Shown piece after piece: positions 42,965-54,193 of a DNA stretch of 64,000 bases; within the stretch, counting starts at the first letter, position 1, and every line of letters starts with the position of its first letter. Source of the stretch: Microbispora hainanensis (GTDB taxonomy: Bacteria > Actinomycetota > Actinomycetes > Streptosporangiales > Streptosporangiaceae); the NCBI RefSeq assembly GCF_006874475.1, contig NZ_VIRM01000024.1:1-64000 (forward strand), written 5' to 3'. The notes under the pieces were generated by a model. The model was not told where the DNA came from and did not search any database. It was given only the letters and a program-made list of their open reading frames with translations. The translations under genes and the position numbers were made by a program.

Positions 42965-45900
42965 CTACGACGACTCGAGAAACACCCCGACCGTGCGGGC
43001 GGGCACGGTCAGCGTGCCGCTCGCCGGATCCGCCGACGCCTGCCGCACCACCGGGTCGGCCGACGCCGCCTGCACGGGGTGCGGCGCGACCCGGGCGCCC
43101 TTCACGGCGGGCACGACGGAGGCGGCGGCCTTCCCGGTGGCGTTGAACACCACGTAGATCGCCGTGTTCGCGGGATCGACCCCGGCGGCGTCGACGCGCA
43201 TGACGATCACACCGGGGGTGCCCGACGGCGGGAAGGAGACCCGCCTGCCGATCTCGGCGGCGGAGCCGAGCGAGAAGGCGGGGGAGGAGTAGCGGATCCG
43301 CAGCAGCTCGCCGAACCGCGCCCGGGCCGCGCCGATCGCCGCGCAGTCCGGCTTCAGCGCGGGGTCGGCCAGCAGGGGCCGCGCGTACGGCCAGCGCGCC
43401 TCGTTGTCCTGCGCGGGCGGCAGGCCGCCGCCGAAGCCGTTGCCCTGGCTGCAGTCCCAGAGCAGCCGGTTGAACCAGTCGCCCGAGTCGTAGGAGTTGC
43501 GGTCGAGCGACTTCGACCGCAGCCGCTCGCTGCCGGCGTGGACGAACGCCGTGCCCTGGCCGAGCAGGACCGTCGCCAGCGAAAGCGACTGCATCCTGAC
43601 CCGGTCGGCCATCGGGGTGTCCTTCGGCAGCTTGTAGGCGAGCGCGTCGAACAGCGTCTCGTTGTCGTGCGCGTCGACGTAGGTCACCGTGTCGCCGGGC
43701 TCGGCGGCATACCCCGCGGGGCTGCCGTTGTAGTCGACCTCAGAGCCCTTGACGGGCGTGCCGGACGACCCGGTGAACGTGAAGTCGCGCAGGTTGCCCG
43801 CGAGCCCGAGCTTCACCAGGTCTTCGTAGTGCGCGAGCCGGCCGTCCGGCGCGGAGCCGGCCAGGCCGGAGCCGAGGCCCTGGACGCCGGGGTCGGCGTC
43901 GAACGGCGTGCCGCCGCGCACGGCGTCGCGCAGCCGGTCGCTGAACGTGCCGATCCCGGTGCCCGCCATGGTGGCCTGGGTGGCCTGCTCGAACCTGGCG
44001 TTGTCGGCCACCTCGCCGAAGTTCCAGCCCTCGCCGTACAGGATGATCGACCTGCCGTCCACGCCGTCCTTGTCGGGGGTGAGCGCGTCGAGGGCCTTGC
44101 GCACGGCCAGGATGTTCGCCTTCGGGTGGTGGCCCATCAGGTCGAACCGGAAGCCGTCGACCTTGTACTCCTTCGCCCAGGTGACGATCGAGTCGACGAC
44201 GAGCCGGCCCATCATCGCGTGCTCCGGGGCAGTATTGGCGCAGCAGGTGGAGGTGGCCACCGTGCCGTCGTCCATGAGCCGGTGGTAGTAGCCGGGGACG
44301 ACGCGGTCGAGGACGCTCGCCGGGTCCTGCCCGGCGGCGTGGGTGTGGTTGTAGACGACGTCCATGACCACCCGCAGGCCCGCGCGGTTGAGCCCCGCGA
44401 CCATCTCGCGGAACTCCTTGATCCGTTTGTCCGGGTCGGTCGCGTACGACCCCTCGGGCACGGTGTAGTGCAGCGGGTCGTAGCCCCAGTTGAACGAGTC
44501 CTTCGCGGCCGTCTCCGCCACGCACGCCTGCTGCCGGTCGGAGTCCGGCGGCAGCGCGGCCAGGTCGCAGGCGGGCTCGGTGCGGTCGGCCTTCCGGTCG
44601 GGCACGGTGGCGAAGTCGAAGGCCGGCAGCAGATGGACGTGGGTGAGGCCGTCCTTCGCCAGGCTCCGCAGCTCGGTCATCCCGGCGCTGCCGGTCTCGG
44701 TGAACGCCTTGTAGGTGCCGCGCTCGGCGGCCGGGACGGTGGTGTCGGAGGCCGAGAAGTCGCGGACGTGCAGCTCGTAGATCGACGCCCGGTCCTGGCG
44801 CACCGCCGGGGGCTTCTTCAGGCCCGTCCACCCCTCGGGCCGCAGCGACCGGTCGTCGAGGCCGACCATCTGGCTGCGCCCGGAACCCGCCGAGACGGAC
44901 AGGCTGTAGGGGTCGGTCACCTCGTTGGTCACGATCTTCCCGGCGGCGGGGGCGTAGACGGTGACGAGGTAGGTGTAGTACCTGCCCCTCCACGACGCCG
45001 GGCCGTCGATCGACCACACGCCGGTCGCGTCGTCCCTGCGCATCTTGTGCACCGTCCTGCGGTCGCCCTCGGGGCCGTCGTAGAGGGCCAGTTCGACCTT
45101 CCGGGCGGTCGGCGCCCACACCGCGAGCCCGCCGCGGCCCGTGGGGCCCAGCGGGACCTTCGCGGCCCCGGCGTACAGGTCGTCGAGCACGCCGGGGATC
45201 TGCACGCCGGTGGCGGTCAGCAGCGCGCCCGAGGGCCCGCGCTCGATCGCCACGACCTGCCCGCGCAGCGCGTCGCGCACGAGGCCGGCGTCGCGCGGGT
45301 CCACCTTCAGCGCGCCGTACGCCGCCAGATGCGGCCAGGCGGCCTTCTGGGCGTCGCCGAGCGTGCCCGGTGTCAGCCGGATCAGGTGGACGTCCCCGGT
45401 CAGGTCGCCCCTCTCGTACGCGATGTCGCCCCCGGGGGAGTAGGCCAGCGCGTAGTGGTTCGCCTCGGCGACCGTGCCCTTCCACGCGACCGTGTCCCTG
45501 TCGATCCACTGGGCCGTGGCCTTGGACAGGTCGGCGTCCGCACCGGTGGCCGCGGGCTGCGGCAGCAGATATCCGTCCACACCTGACAGTTTCCACACCT
45601 CGTGGCCGGTCACGCCGAGGTCGAGCGACTGGTCGGCCTGCTGGTCCTTCTCGTCGCCCTTGTGGATGATCCACGCCAGCGTCTTCGCGTCGTCCTTGAG
45701 CGGCACCTCGAACCACACGCCGAAGGCGTCGGCGCCGGCCGGCTTCAGCGGGTCGCCCCACTCGGCCGATCCGGACGCGTCGCCCCAGAAGTGCAGGCCC
45801 CAGCCGTCGTAGCCGCCGTCCTCGCGGTGGTAGTGCAGCACCGCGACGTTCCGCGCCGCCGCCGCACTGGCGTGGATCTCCGTCCCGCCCGAGTTCACGT

Positions 45901-48673
45901 ACGCCTCCGGCTGCCGGGCCGGGACGAACGACTGGTCGGGCCCGGGGTCCTTGGCGTCGCCCTTGTGGACGATGTAGTTCAGCGGCGCGTCGGCGTTCTT
46001 CAGCGGCACCCGCCAGAAGGCCCCGGACGCGTCGGTGCCGTCCGGGCGCCTCGGGGAGCCCCAGTCGGTGCCGGCGCCGTCGGCGATGGCGTCGCCCCAC
46101 AGGTGCAGGCCCCAGCCGTCGTACGCGCCGTCGGGGCGGTGGTAGTGGATCGTGGCGTATCCCTCGGCGGCGGCCCGGGAGGCGTACACGTCGGCCCTGC
46201 CCTCGACGAGCCACACCTCGCCGGTGCGCACCGGATCGACCATGCGGTCGCCCTGGTCCTTGGTGTCGCCCCTGTGGGTGATCAGGCCGACCTCGGTGGC
46301 GCCGGGCTTCAGCTTCAGCCAGGCGAAGCGGCCGAAGGCGTCCTCGCCCTCGAACGCGACCGGCGAGCCCCACTCGACCGTCTGGTCGATGTCGCCCCAG
46401 GCGTGCAGCCCCCAGCCGTCGTAGTCTCCGCCGTCGCGCTTGTAGTGGACCACCAGGTGGTCGCGGGTGACCGCGCCCGGCTCCTCCTCCGCCGGCTCCG
46501 GCCCCGCCGTCGCGGTCGCCGTGGCGGAGGCGTACCGGCCCGCCGAGTCCTTCACGACCGCCTTGTACGTGAGCGGGGCGCCCTCGGGCACGCCGGTGAG
46601 GTCGTGGAAGACGCGGTAGGTGCGCCCGTTGGGCGCGTCGTCGGTGCCGAGCACCCGCCACGGCGCGTCCCCCGCCTTGACGGCGAACGTGACCTGGCCG
46701 AACCCGTCGCCGGGCACCTCGGCGGAGATCGCCACCCGGCCGTCGGCCGCCGTGCCGCGCAGCGTCTCGCCGGGCAGCGTGAGGGTGATCTGCGGAGCTG
46801 CCCCGGGGGCGGCCAGGGCCTCGCCGGCCCGGTAGACGACGGCCGACAGCGGCGGCACGGTCACCGCCAGCTTCCCGTCGGATCCGCTGGTGAGCCCGGC
46901 CGTCCCGCCGTACACCTGGGTGAAGGAGGCGCCGGGGGAGTAGGTCGGGATCCGCACGGAAGTGGCAGCCGTGCCGTTGTTGAGCGCCACGACGAACTCG
47001 ACCCGCTCCCCGGCGGCGATCCGGGAGAACGCGAACACGTTCCCGCTCGCCAGCCGCGTGATCTGCGCGCCGTCCGCCAGCGCCGGATAGCGGTCGCGCA
47101 GCCGGGCCAGCTCCGCGATCGAGGTGTAGAGGGGATGGGTGGTGACGTAATTGGCGGTCGCGTGGGTGGCGGTGGTGCCGATGAGGTCGTCGTCGAGATA
47201 GTCGGCCGTCTTGGAGGCGAACATCGGCTGCCGGGCGTCCTTGTCGCCTCCGCCGCCGGTGAAGCCCTGCTCGTCGCCGTAGTAGACGACCGGCTGGCCG
47301 CGGGTCAGATACATGAGCTGGTGGGCCAGGCGGTCGCGGGCGAGCAGCGTCGCGTCGTCCGCCGAGGGGGCGTCCTGCTTGAGGAAGTAGCCGATCCGGC
47401 CCATGTCGTGGTTGCCGAGGAACGTCGGCAGCGACGAGGCGTTGGAGTCGGCGTCGGTGAAGTGGTCGTCGGCGGCGTACAGCCTGCCGAGGCTCGCGGC
47501 GTCGCCGCCGCTCGCGTACGAGCGGGCCGCCTCCTGGAAGCCGAAGTCCAGCGTGGCGTCGAGCGTGCCGGTGCTGGTGTAGCGGCTCTCGAACGCCGGG
47601 TCGGAGCTGTAGACCTCGCCGAACATGAAGAACCTGTCGTTGCCGAGCTTGGCGGCGTAGCCGTGCAGGGCGGGCGCGAAGCGCTGCCAGAACCCCATGT
47701 TGACGTGCTTGGCGGTGTCGATGCGGAAGCCGTCGACGCCGGTCTCCTTGACCCACGTCTTGTAGATGTCGGTCATGCCCTTCACGACCTCGGGCCGCTC
47801 GGTCCACAGGTCGTCGAGGCCGGAGAAGTCGCCATACTCGGAGCTCTCGCCCGAGAAGGTCGAGTCGCCCCGGTTGTGATACATCGTCGGGTCGTTCAGC
47901 CACGACGGCACCTTCGACTTCGCCGTCACCACCGGCGTGTACGGGAACGACTCGGCGGTGACCTTCGGGAAGTCGTCGCGCAGGGCGTAGTCGCGGTCGT
48001 CGAAGGCCCGGCCGGAGGCGTCCACGTAGGGGTAGGCCGCCGTGCCGCGATAGCCGTACGTCTTCTCCTTGTAGTCGACGAGGTCGGCGGTGTGGTTGGT
48101 GATGATGTCGAAGAACACCTTCATGCCGCGCTTGTGCGCCTCCTTGACGAGGCTCTTCATCTGCGCGTTGGTGCCGAGGTGCGGGTCGATCCTGGTGAAG
48201 TCGGTGATCCAGTAGCCGTGGTAGCCGGCGCCGGCGTCCGCGCCCGTGCCCTGCACGGGCCGGTTCCTGAACGACGGGGTGAGCCAGATGGCCGTGCTGC
48301 CCAGGCCCTTGATGTAGTCGAGCCGGCCGATCAGGCCCGCGAGGTCGCCGCCGTGGTAGAAGCCCTTGTCCGCGGGGTCGAAACCGGTCGTCAGCCGGTC
48401 GCCGGACAGCCCGCCCCGGTCGTTGGAGGGGTCGCCGTTCGCGAACCGGTCGGTCATCGCGAAGTAGAGCCGCTCGCGGGACAGGTCCGCGCGGAGGGCG
48501 TCGCGGGCGAGTTCGGCGTCGGACGGCGCGCCGGCCGCACCCGTGGCTGCGGAAATCGGGGCGGATGCCGCCGGGGGAGCTGTCAGGGGGACGGCGATGA
48601 GCGCGGCGGTGAGTGCCGTCGCCGTGGCAAGCGCAACGGGCACGCGCGTACGCCGGTGCTGGGGGGTCACCAT
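42965..48673 (-). CDS. Secreted two-catalytic-domain amylopullulanase
   Basis: A 1902-residue enzyme that degrades starch, pullulan and glycogen outside the cell. A signal peptide (to about residue 35, ending near ASA) is followed by a GH13 alpha-amylase domain at about 50-600 (nucleophile Asp319 in DGFRIDTAKH, acid/base in MFGEVY, third Asp in FLGNHDMGR). Next are a beta-sandwich and three pullulanase-associated PUD modules at about 735-1040, each with YDGWGLH(A/L/F)WGD. A second, pullulanase-type GH13 domain follows, with an N-terminal CBM48-like part (Asp1511 in DGFRFDLMGHH, Glu in ILYGEGWNFG, VDAHDNE), and a C-terminal beta domain. Upstream TTGCAG-type motifs suggest maltose-regulator control. 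Confidence 0.93.
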   Translation of the reverse strand: MVTPQHRRTRVPVALATATALTAALIAVPLTAPPAASAPISAATGAAGAPSDAELARDALRADLSRERLYFAMTDRFANGDPSNDRGGLSGDRLTTGFDPADKGFYHGGDLAGLIGRLDYIKGLGSTAIWLTPSFRNRPVQGTGADAGAGYHGYWITDFTRIDPHLGTNAQMKSLVKEAHKRGMKVFFDIITNHTADLVDYKEKTYGYRGTAAYPYVDASGRAFDDRDYALRDDFPKVTAESFPYTPVVTAKSKVPSWLNDPTMYHNRGDSTFSGESSEYGDFSGLDDLWTERPEVVKGMTDIYKTWVKETGVDGFRIDTAKHVNMGFWQRFAPALHGYAAKLGNDRFFMFGEVYSSDPAFESRYTSTGTLDATLDFGFQEAARSYASGGDAASLGRLYAADDHFTDADSNASSLPTFLGNHDMGRIGYFLKQDAPSADDATLLARDRLAHQLMYLTRGQPVVYYGDEQGFTGGGGDKDARQPMFASKTADYLDDDLIGTTATHATANYVTTHPLYTSIAELARLRDRYPALADGAQITRLASGNVFAFSRIAAGERVEFVVALNNGTAATSVRIPTYSPGASFTQVYGGTAGLTSGSDGKLAVTVPPLSAVVYRAGEALAAPGAAPQITLTLPGETLRGTAADGRVAISAEVPGDGFGQVTFAVKAGDAPWRVLGTDDAPNGRTYRVFHDLTGVPEGAPLTYKAVVKDSAGRYASATATATAGPEPAEEEPGAVTRDHLVVHYKRDGGDYDGWGLHAWGDIDQTVEWGSPVAFEGEDAFGRFAWLKLKPGATEVGLITHRGDTKDQGDRMVDPVRTGEVWLVEGRADVYASRAAAEGYATIHYHRPDGAYDGWGLHLWGDAIADGAGTDWGSPRRPDGTDASGAFWRVPLKNADAPLNYIVHKGDAKDPGPDQSFVPARQPEAYVNSGGTEIHASAAAARNVAVLHYHREDGGYDGWGLHFWGDASGSAEWGDPLKPAGADAFGVWFEVPLKDDAKTLAWIIHKGDEKDQQADQSLDLGVTGHEVWKLSGVDGYLLPQPAATGADADLSKATAQWIDRDTVAWKGTVAEANHYALAYSPGGDIAYERGDLTGDVHLIRLTPGTLGDAQKAAWPHLAAYGALKVDPRDAGLVRDALRGQVVAIERGPSGALLTATGVQIPGVLDDLYAGAAKVPLGPTGRGGLAVWAPTARKVELALYDGPEGDRRTVHKMRRDDATGVWSIDGPASWRGRYYTYLVTVYAPAAGKIVTNEVTDPYSLSVSAGSGRSQMVGLDDRSLRPEGWTGLKKPPAVRQDRASIYELHVRDFSASDTTVPAAERGTYKAFTETGSAGMTELRSLAKDGLTHVHLLPAFDFATVPDRKADRTEPACDLAALPPDSDRQQACVAETAAKDSFNWGYDPLHYTVPEGSYATDPDKRIKEFREMVAGLNRAGLRVVMDVVYNHTHAAGQDPASVLDRVVPGYYHRLMDDGTVATSTCCANTAPEHAMMGRLVVDSIVTWAKEYKVDGFRFDLMGHHPKANILAVRKALDALTPDKDGVDGRSIILYGEGWNFGEVADNARFEQATQATMAGTGIGTFSDRLRDAVRGGTPFDADPGVQGLGSGLAGSAPDGRLAHYEDLVKLGLAGNLRDFTFTGSSGTPVKGSEVDYNGSPAGYAAEPGDTVTYVDAHDNETLFDALAYKLPKDTPMADRVRMQSLSLATVLLGQGTAFVHAGSERLRSKSLDRNSYDSGDWFNRLLWDCSQGNGFGGGLPPAQDNEARWPYARPLLADPALKPDCAAIGAARARFGELLRIRYSSPAFSLGSAAEIGRRVSFPPSGTPGVIVMRVDAAGVDPANTAIYVVFNATGKAAASVVPAVKGARVAPHPVQAASADPVVRQASADPASGTLTVPARTVGVFLESS

Positions 48674-48704
48674 GGCCCGGAAGCTACTGGCGGCCCCCGG
48701 GCTG

Positions 48705-48740
48705 TGCAAGACTTTGCTGCAACTTCCAGAAACATTGCAG
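48705..48740. promoter_or_regulatory. TTGCAR motifs upstream of the amylopullulanase gene
   Basis: TGCAAG (48705-48710), TTGCTGCAA (48714-48722) and TTGCAG (48735-48740) lie 32-67 bp before the start. They resemble the TTGCAR repeats bound by MalR/Reg1 regulators at Streptomyces amylase genes. Confidence 0.4.
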
Positions 48741-48821
48741 CCATTCCGTGACCCACCGCCGTAACCGGCGCGAAACGTGTGTCCGACACTGTTGGTGTCG
48801 CATGAGAAGGAGGTGGTGGCG

Positions 48822-49439
48822 ATGCTGCTGCGGCTGCGGGTCTCGCTCCCCGACCGGCCCGGGGTGCTCGGCCAGGTGGCGCGCGCCTTCGGGGTGATGG
48901 GTGCGGACATCCTGCAGGTGACCGTGCTGGAGCGGCAGGCGGGTCGCGCGGTCGACGACTTCACCGTCTCGTGGTCGGGCGTCTTCGAGCCCGGTGAGCT
49001 GCGCGAACGCATCGGCGTGGTGCCCGGCACGCGGGTGGAGGCCGTGTGGCCGACCCGGGAGGCGCCCGGAGCGACCCCCGACTACGACCTGCTCGGCCAC
49101 GTCGCCGCCGACCCCGACCGTGCGTACGTCACCCTCGTCGACGCGGTGCCCGACCTCGTCAGCGCCGAGTGGGCGGTGGCGGTCGACTCGGCCGACGGCA
49201 CGATCGTCCACGGAAGCTGGCAGGCGCCGGAGGCCGTCCCCGCGGCCGACCTCACCCCGCTGCGCGCCTCGGCCTTCGAGGAGGGCGGGCTGCACCTGGC
49301 GAGCGTGCCGATGGACGGGGTCCACCTGGTGGTGGCGCGGTCTCAGGGGCCCGCGTTCCACCGGGCGGAGCTGGACAAGATCGTGCGCCTGGTGGGGATC
49401 GTCTCCGTGCTGGCCGGCGGCGTCAGCCGCACCGTCTGA
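48822..49439 (+). CDS. ACT-domain protein
   Basis: A 205-residue protein with an N-terminal ACT domain (LLRLRVSLPDRPGVLGQVARAFGVMGADILQVTVLERQAG), a small-molecule-binding fold usually tuned to amino acids, and a second, less clear alpha/beta half. No catalytic domain is present. ATG at 48822 has AAGGAGG about 8 nt upstream. It is single, divergent from the amylopullulanase and convergent with the msiK gene. Specific role unknown. Confidence 0.7.
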   Translation: MLLRLRVSLPDRPGVLGQVARAFGVMGADILQVTVLERQAGRAVDDFTVSWSGVFEPGELRERIGVVPGTRVEAVWPTREAPGATPDYDLLGHVAADPDRAYVTLVDAVPDLVSAEWAVAVDSADGTIVHGSWQAPEAVPAADLTPLRASAFEEGGLHLASVPMDGVHLVVARSQGPAFHRAELDKIVRLVGIVSVLAGGVSRTV

Positions 49440-49460
49440 GGGGGTTCTGTCGGCGGGGTT

Positions 49461-50732
<1,272 letters not shown>

Positions 50733-50933
50733 GCGCGCTCGTTCCTCCCGGGCAGGCACGCCCGGATCCCCAGCCTTCGGTGTGAATGATGAGGTAGTAC
50801 ATCGCGTCACGGGCACTCGTGTCCATACGTGTCGTGAAAGATCCGGCATCTGCCCGCAACTTGTCGTTACTCGCGACTTTCCCCTTGCTAAAGATGGCTG
50901 TCAGGGTCGCGTCATGACCTCCTTGCGCCCCTC

Positions 50934-50947
50934 TTTGACGCGTCAAA
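50934..50947. promoter_or_regulatory. 14-bp palindrome with central CG, likely LacI-family operator
   Basis: TTTGACGCGTCAAA, a perfect palindrome with the central CG typical of LacI-family sites, 98 bp before the solute-binding-protein gene. It also contains a TTGACG that could serve as a -35 box. The rest of the 313-bp region 50733-51045 holds no gene. Confidence 0.5.
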
Positions 50948-50957
50948 TGTAACGAAT

Positions 50958-50976
50958 TTGCTGAAAGTTTCAGTAA
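50958..50976. promoter_or_regulatory. 19-bp near-palindrome upstream of the alpha-glucoside importer operon
   Basis: TTGCTGAAAGTTTCAGTAA, one mismatch from a perfect odd-centred palindrome, 69 bp before the gene. A candidate second site for the LacI regulator encoded at the end of this operon. Confidence 0.45.
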
Positions 50977-51045
50977 GGTCTTTCATCCCCTTCGCACCCC
51001 TGTTACGTTCCGCTCAAATCCCCCTGAGCAAGGAGTGCGACTCAC

Positions 51046-52341
51046 ATGAGGCGAGTCCTCACGTCCGCGGCGGTGGCCGCGGCGCTCGCTTTGGCGGTCA
51101 CCGCCTGTGGCGACGGTTCCGGCGACACCGGAACGGCCCCGGCCAAGAGCGCCGCCCCCGCCGAGGTGTCCGGAACGGTCACCTGGTGGGACACCTCGGA
51201 CGCCACGACCGAGGGCCCGGTCTTCCAGGAGATCATCAAGGACTTCGAGGCCAGATACCCGAAGATCAAGGTCAACTACGTCAACGTGCCGTTCGCGAAC
51301 GCGCGGGACAAGTTCAAGACCGCCGCGCAGTCCGGGGCGGGCGCGCCCGACGTGCTGCGCACCGACGTGGGCTGGGTCGCGGAGTTCGCGTCGCTCGGCT
51401 ACCTCGCGCCGCTCGACGGCACCCCGGCCGTCGACAAGCCCGAGGAGTTCCTGCCGGTCCCGGCGGCGAGCGGCAAGTTCAACGGCAAGACGTACGGCGT
51501 GCCGCAGGTGACGGACACCCTCGGCCTCCTGTACAACAAGGAACTACTGAAGAAGGCGGGCTACGACCAGCCTCCGGCGACGATGGCCGACCTCAAGAAG
51601 GTGGCGCTCGACGTCAAGTCGAAGACCGGAGCGGGCGGCCTCGCCCTCAACGTGGACGCCTACTTCCTGCTTCCGTTCATCTATGGCGAGGGCGGCGACT
51701 TCGTCGACGTCCAGAACAAGAAGATCACGATCTCGTCTCCGCAGAGCGTGGCGGGGGTGAAGATCGTCGAGGACCTGATCACGTCCGGCGCCGCCGTCAA
51801 GCCCGCGCTGCAGGACAGCTACACGAACGCCGAGACCGCGTTCAAGGACGGCAAGGTCGCGATGATCTTCAACGGCCCGTGGTCCAACGCGGACAACCTC
51901 GGTGGCAAGGTGTTCAAGGACAACCCTGACAACTTCGGCGTCGCCCCGGTTCCGGCCGGCTCGGTGAAGGCGGGCTCGCCGCTGGGCGGTCACGACTACA
52001 CCGTGTACGCGGGCTCGAAGAACCTGGACGCGTCCTACCTGTTCGTCCAGTTCATGGCCAGTGCGGAGAGCCAGGCGAAGGTCGCCGGCAAGCTCGGCCT
52101 GCTGCCGACCCGCCAGCCCGCCTACAGCGCGCCCGAGGCGACGGCCAACCCCAAGATCGCCCAGTGGCAGAAGCCGATGGAGACGGCCGTCGAGCGACCC
52201 TGGATCCCGGAGGCCGCCTCGCTGTTCCAGCCGCTGGTCGAGGGCTACCAGAAGCTCGCGGGCGGGCAGACGACGACCGAGCCCATGCTCACGGACGTCG
52301 CCACCGCCTACCAGGGCATCCTCAAGGGCTGGAGCCTGTAG
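51046..52341 (+). CDS. ABC transporter sugar-binding lipoprotein (maltose/alpha-glucoside type)
   Basis: A 431-residue family 1 solute-binding protein. The signal peptide ends in LAVTAC, so Cys21 is the lipid anchor. The mature part has the MalE-like VSGTVTWWDTSD start and a C-terminal region with GGHDYTVYAGSKN. It is the first gene of a five-gene operon with two permeases, a GH13 glucosidase and a LacI regulator, so it probably binds maltose, maltodextrins or another alpha-glucoside. ATG start with AAGGAG about 9 nt upstream. Confidence 0.9.
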   Translation: MRRVLTSAAVAAALALAVTACGDGSGDTGTAPAKSAAPAEVSGTVTWWDTSDATTEGPVFQEIIKDFEARYPKIKVNYVNVPFANARDKFKTAAQSGAGAPDVLRTDVGWVAEFASLGYLAPLDGTPAVDKPEEFLPVPAASGKFNGKTYGVPQVTDTLGLLYNKELLKKAGYDQPPATMADLKKVALDVKSKTGAGGLALNVDAYFLLPFIYGEGGDFVDVQNKKITISSPQSVAGVKIVEDLITSGAAVKPALQDSYTNAETAFKDGKVAMIFNGPWSNADNLGGKVFKDNPDNFGVAPVPAGSVKAGSPLGGHDYTVYAGSKNLDASYLFVQFMASAESQAKVAGKLGLLPTRQPAYSAPEATANPKIAQWQKPMETAVERPWIPEAASLFQPLVEGYQKLAGGQTTTEPMLTDVATAYQGILKGWSL

Positions 52342-52344
52342 GCG

Positions 52345-53307
52345 ATGACGGCTGACGTCGTCGCGACGAGAAGGGCCGCGCCCCGTTCGGGGGCGCGGCG
52401 CCTTCTGTCGCGCCACTGGTACGCCTGGGCGATGACCGCGCCGGTCGTCATCGTGACGCTGGTGCTGGTCGGCTACCCCCTCGTACGAGGCGTGTACCTG
52501 TCGCTCACCGACGCGACCGAGGGCAACATGGGCCGCACGATCGGGATGAACGTCATCCCGTCCACCTATGAGTTCGTGGGCCTGAAGAACTACACCGACA
52601 TCCTCACGTCCGCGGAGTTCCTCGGCCGGCTCACCTGGACGGTCGTGTGGACCGTCGTCTGCGTCGCCCTGCACGTGAGCATCGGCCTGGGCCTGGCGCT
52701 GCTGCTGAACCGGCCCATGCGGCTGCGGTCGCTCTATCGGATCCTGCTCGTGCTGCCCTGGGCCGTGCCGGCCTTCGTGTCCGCGTTCATCTGGCGCTAC
52801 CTGCTGAACGGCGAGTTCGGCGTGGTCAACGCCATGCTGCGGGCCGCGGGGTTCGCCGGCGTCAGCTGGCTCGACGACCCGTTCTGGGCCAAGGTCTCGG
52901 TGATCGCCTGCAACGTGTGGCTGGGCGTGCCGTTCATGATGCTCGCGCTGCTCGGCGGCCTGCAGGCCATCCCGCGCGAGCTGTACGAGGCCGCCGAGGT
53001 GGACGGCGCCACGCCGTGGCAGCGCTTCCGCCACATCACGCTGCCGGGCCTGCGCCCGGTGTCGAGCACGGTCGTGCTGCTCGGCACGATCTGGACCTTC
53101 AACCAGTTCCCGGTCATCTTCCTGCTGACCCGGGGAGGACCGGGCGGAGCCACGGAGATCCTCGTGACGTACGCCTACCGCCAGGCGTTCGAGGGCATCA
53201 GGAACTACTCGGGCTCCGCGGCCTGGGGCATGGTGATCCTCGCGCTGCTCGTCGTCATGGCCACGGTCTATCGGCGCGCGCTCAGGCAGCAGGGGGAGGC
53301 ATGGTGA
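52345..53307 (+). CDS. ABC sugar transporter permease, MalF type
   Basis: A 320-residue permease with about six membrane segments and the EAA loop ELYEAAEVDGATPWQRFRHITLPGLRP. It starts 3 bp after the binding-protein gene and overlaps the MalG-type gene. Unlike Escherichia coli MalF it lacks the large periplasmic loop, as is usual in actinomycetes. Confidence 0.9.
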   Translation: MTADVVATRRAAPRSGARRLLSRHWYAWAMTAPVVIVTLVLVGYPLVRGVYLSLTDATEGNMGRTIGMNVIPSTYEFVGLKNYTDILTSAEFLGRLTWTVVWTVVCVALHVSIGLGLALLLNRPMRLRSLYRILLVLPWAVPAFVSAFIWRYLLNGEFGVVNAMLRAAGFAGVSWLDDPFWAKVSVIACNVWLGVPFMMLALLGGLQAIPRELYEAAEVDGATPWQRFRHITLPGLRPVSSTVVLLGTIWTFNQFPVIFLLTRGGPGGATEILVTYAYRQAFEGIRNYSGSAAWGMVILALLVVMATVYRRALRQQGEAW

Positions 53308-54167
53308 GCCCGGCCGCTCCCGCCGGAGCGTGGAGCCGCGACAGGCGCAGCCCCGGCAGGTCGATCGCCCTGCACCTCACGCTGATCGCGGCGAGCATCG
53401 TGTCGGTGTTCCCGGTCGCGTGGCTGGTGCTGACCTCGCTCAAGCCGCGGACGGTCATCGAGACCGCCTCGGTCGCGCCGATCGACCACCCCACGCTCGC
53501 CAACTACACGCAGGTCCTCGGGGAGACCCGGTTCCTCACCTGGGCCGCCAACGCGGTGATCGTCTCGTTGATCACGGCCGTGCTCGGCGTGCTGCTGTCG
53601 GCCACGACCGGCTACGCGGTCAGCCGCTTCCGCTTCCCCGGCTTCCGCTCGGTGATGTGGATGCTGCTGATCACGCAGATGTTCCCCGTGGCCATCCTGA
53701 TCGTGCCGATCTACAACCTGATGGCCGGGCTCGGGCTGATCAACCAGTTCCCGTCCCTCGTCATCGCCTACCTCACCTCCACCGTGCCGTTCTGCGCGTG
53801 GATGATGAAGGGCTACTTCGACACCGTCCCCGTGACGATCGACGAGGCCGGCCGGGTCGACGGCCTGACCCCCTTCGGCACGTTCTGGCGGCTCATCCTG
53901 CCGCTGGCCAAGCCCGGCCTCGCCGTGGCCGCGTTCTACTCGTTCATCACCGCCTGGGCGGAGGTCGCGTACGCGACCGCGTTCATGACGGGCGACGACA
54001 AGTACACGCTCGCGGTCGGCCTGAGCCAGTTCGTCGGCCAGCACAAGGCGGAGTGGGGCCTGCTGACGGCCTCGTCGGTGCTGATCGCGATTCCGGCGGC
54101 CGTCGTCTTCCTGCTCGTCCAGCGCCACCTCGTGACCGGCCTGACGGCCGGCGCGACGAAGGCGTGA
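53301..54167 (+). CDS. ABC sugar transporter permease, MalG type
   Basis: A 288-residue permease with six membrane segments. The EAA loop reads TIDEAGRVDGLTPFGTFWRLILPLAKPG, where GxxDG is kept but the usual EAA has become DEA. ATG 53301 overlaps the MalF-type stop; GTG 53304 is an equally possible start. Together with 51046 and 52345 it forms the importer that needs the MsiK ATPase. Confidence 0.88.
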   Translation: MVSPAAPAGAWSRDRRSPGRSIALHLTLIAASIVSVFPVAWLVLTSLKPRTVIETASVAPIDHPTLANYTQVLGETRFLTWAANAVIVSLITAVLGVLLSATTGYAVSRFRFPGFRSVMWMLLITQMFPVAILIVPIYNLMAGLGLINQFPSLVIAYLTSTVPFCAWMMKGYFDTVPVTIDEAGRVDGLTPFGTFWRLILPLAKPGLAVAAFYSFITAWAEVAYATAFMTGDDKYTLAVGLSQFVGQHKAEWGLLTASSVLIAIPAAVVFLLVQRHLVTGLTAGATKA

Positions 54168-54193
54168 CCCTATATGAGAATCGGGGGATCCCA

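Noticed and set aside
45602-48751. A 1049-codon frame opposite the amylopullulanase
   Set aside because: Val/Arg/Gly-rich antisense reading; the opposite strand carries complete GH13 and PUD motifs.
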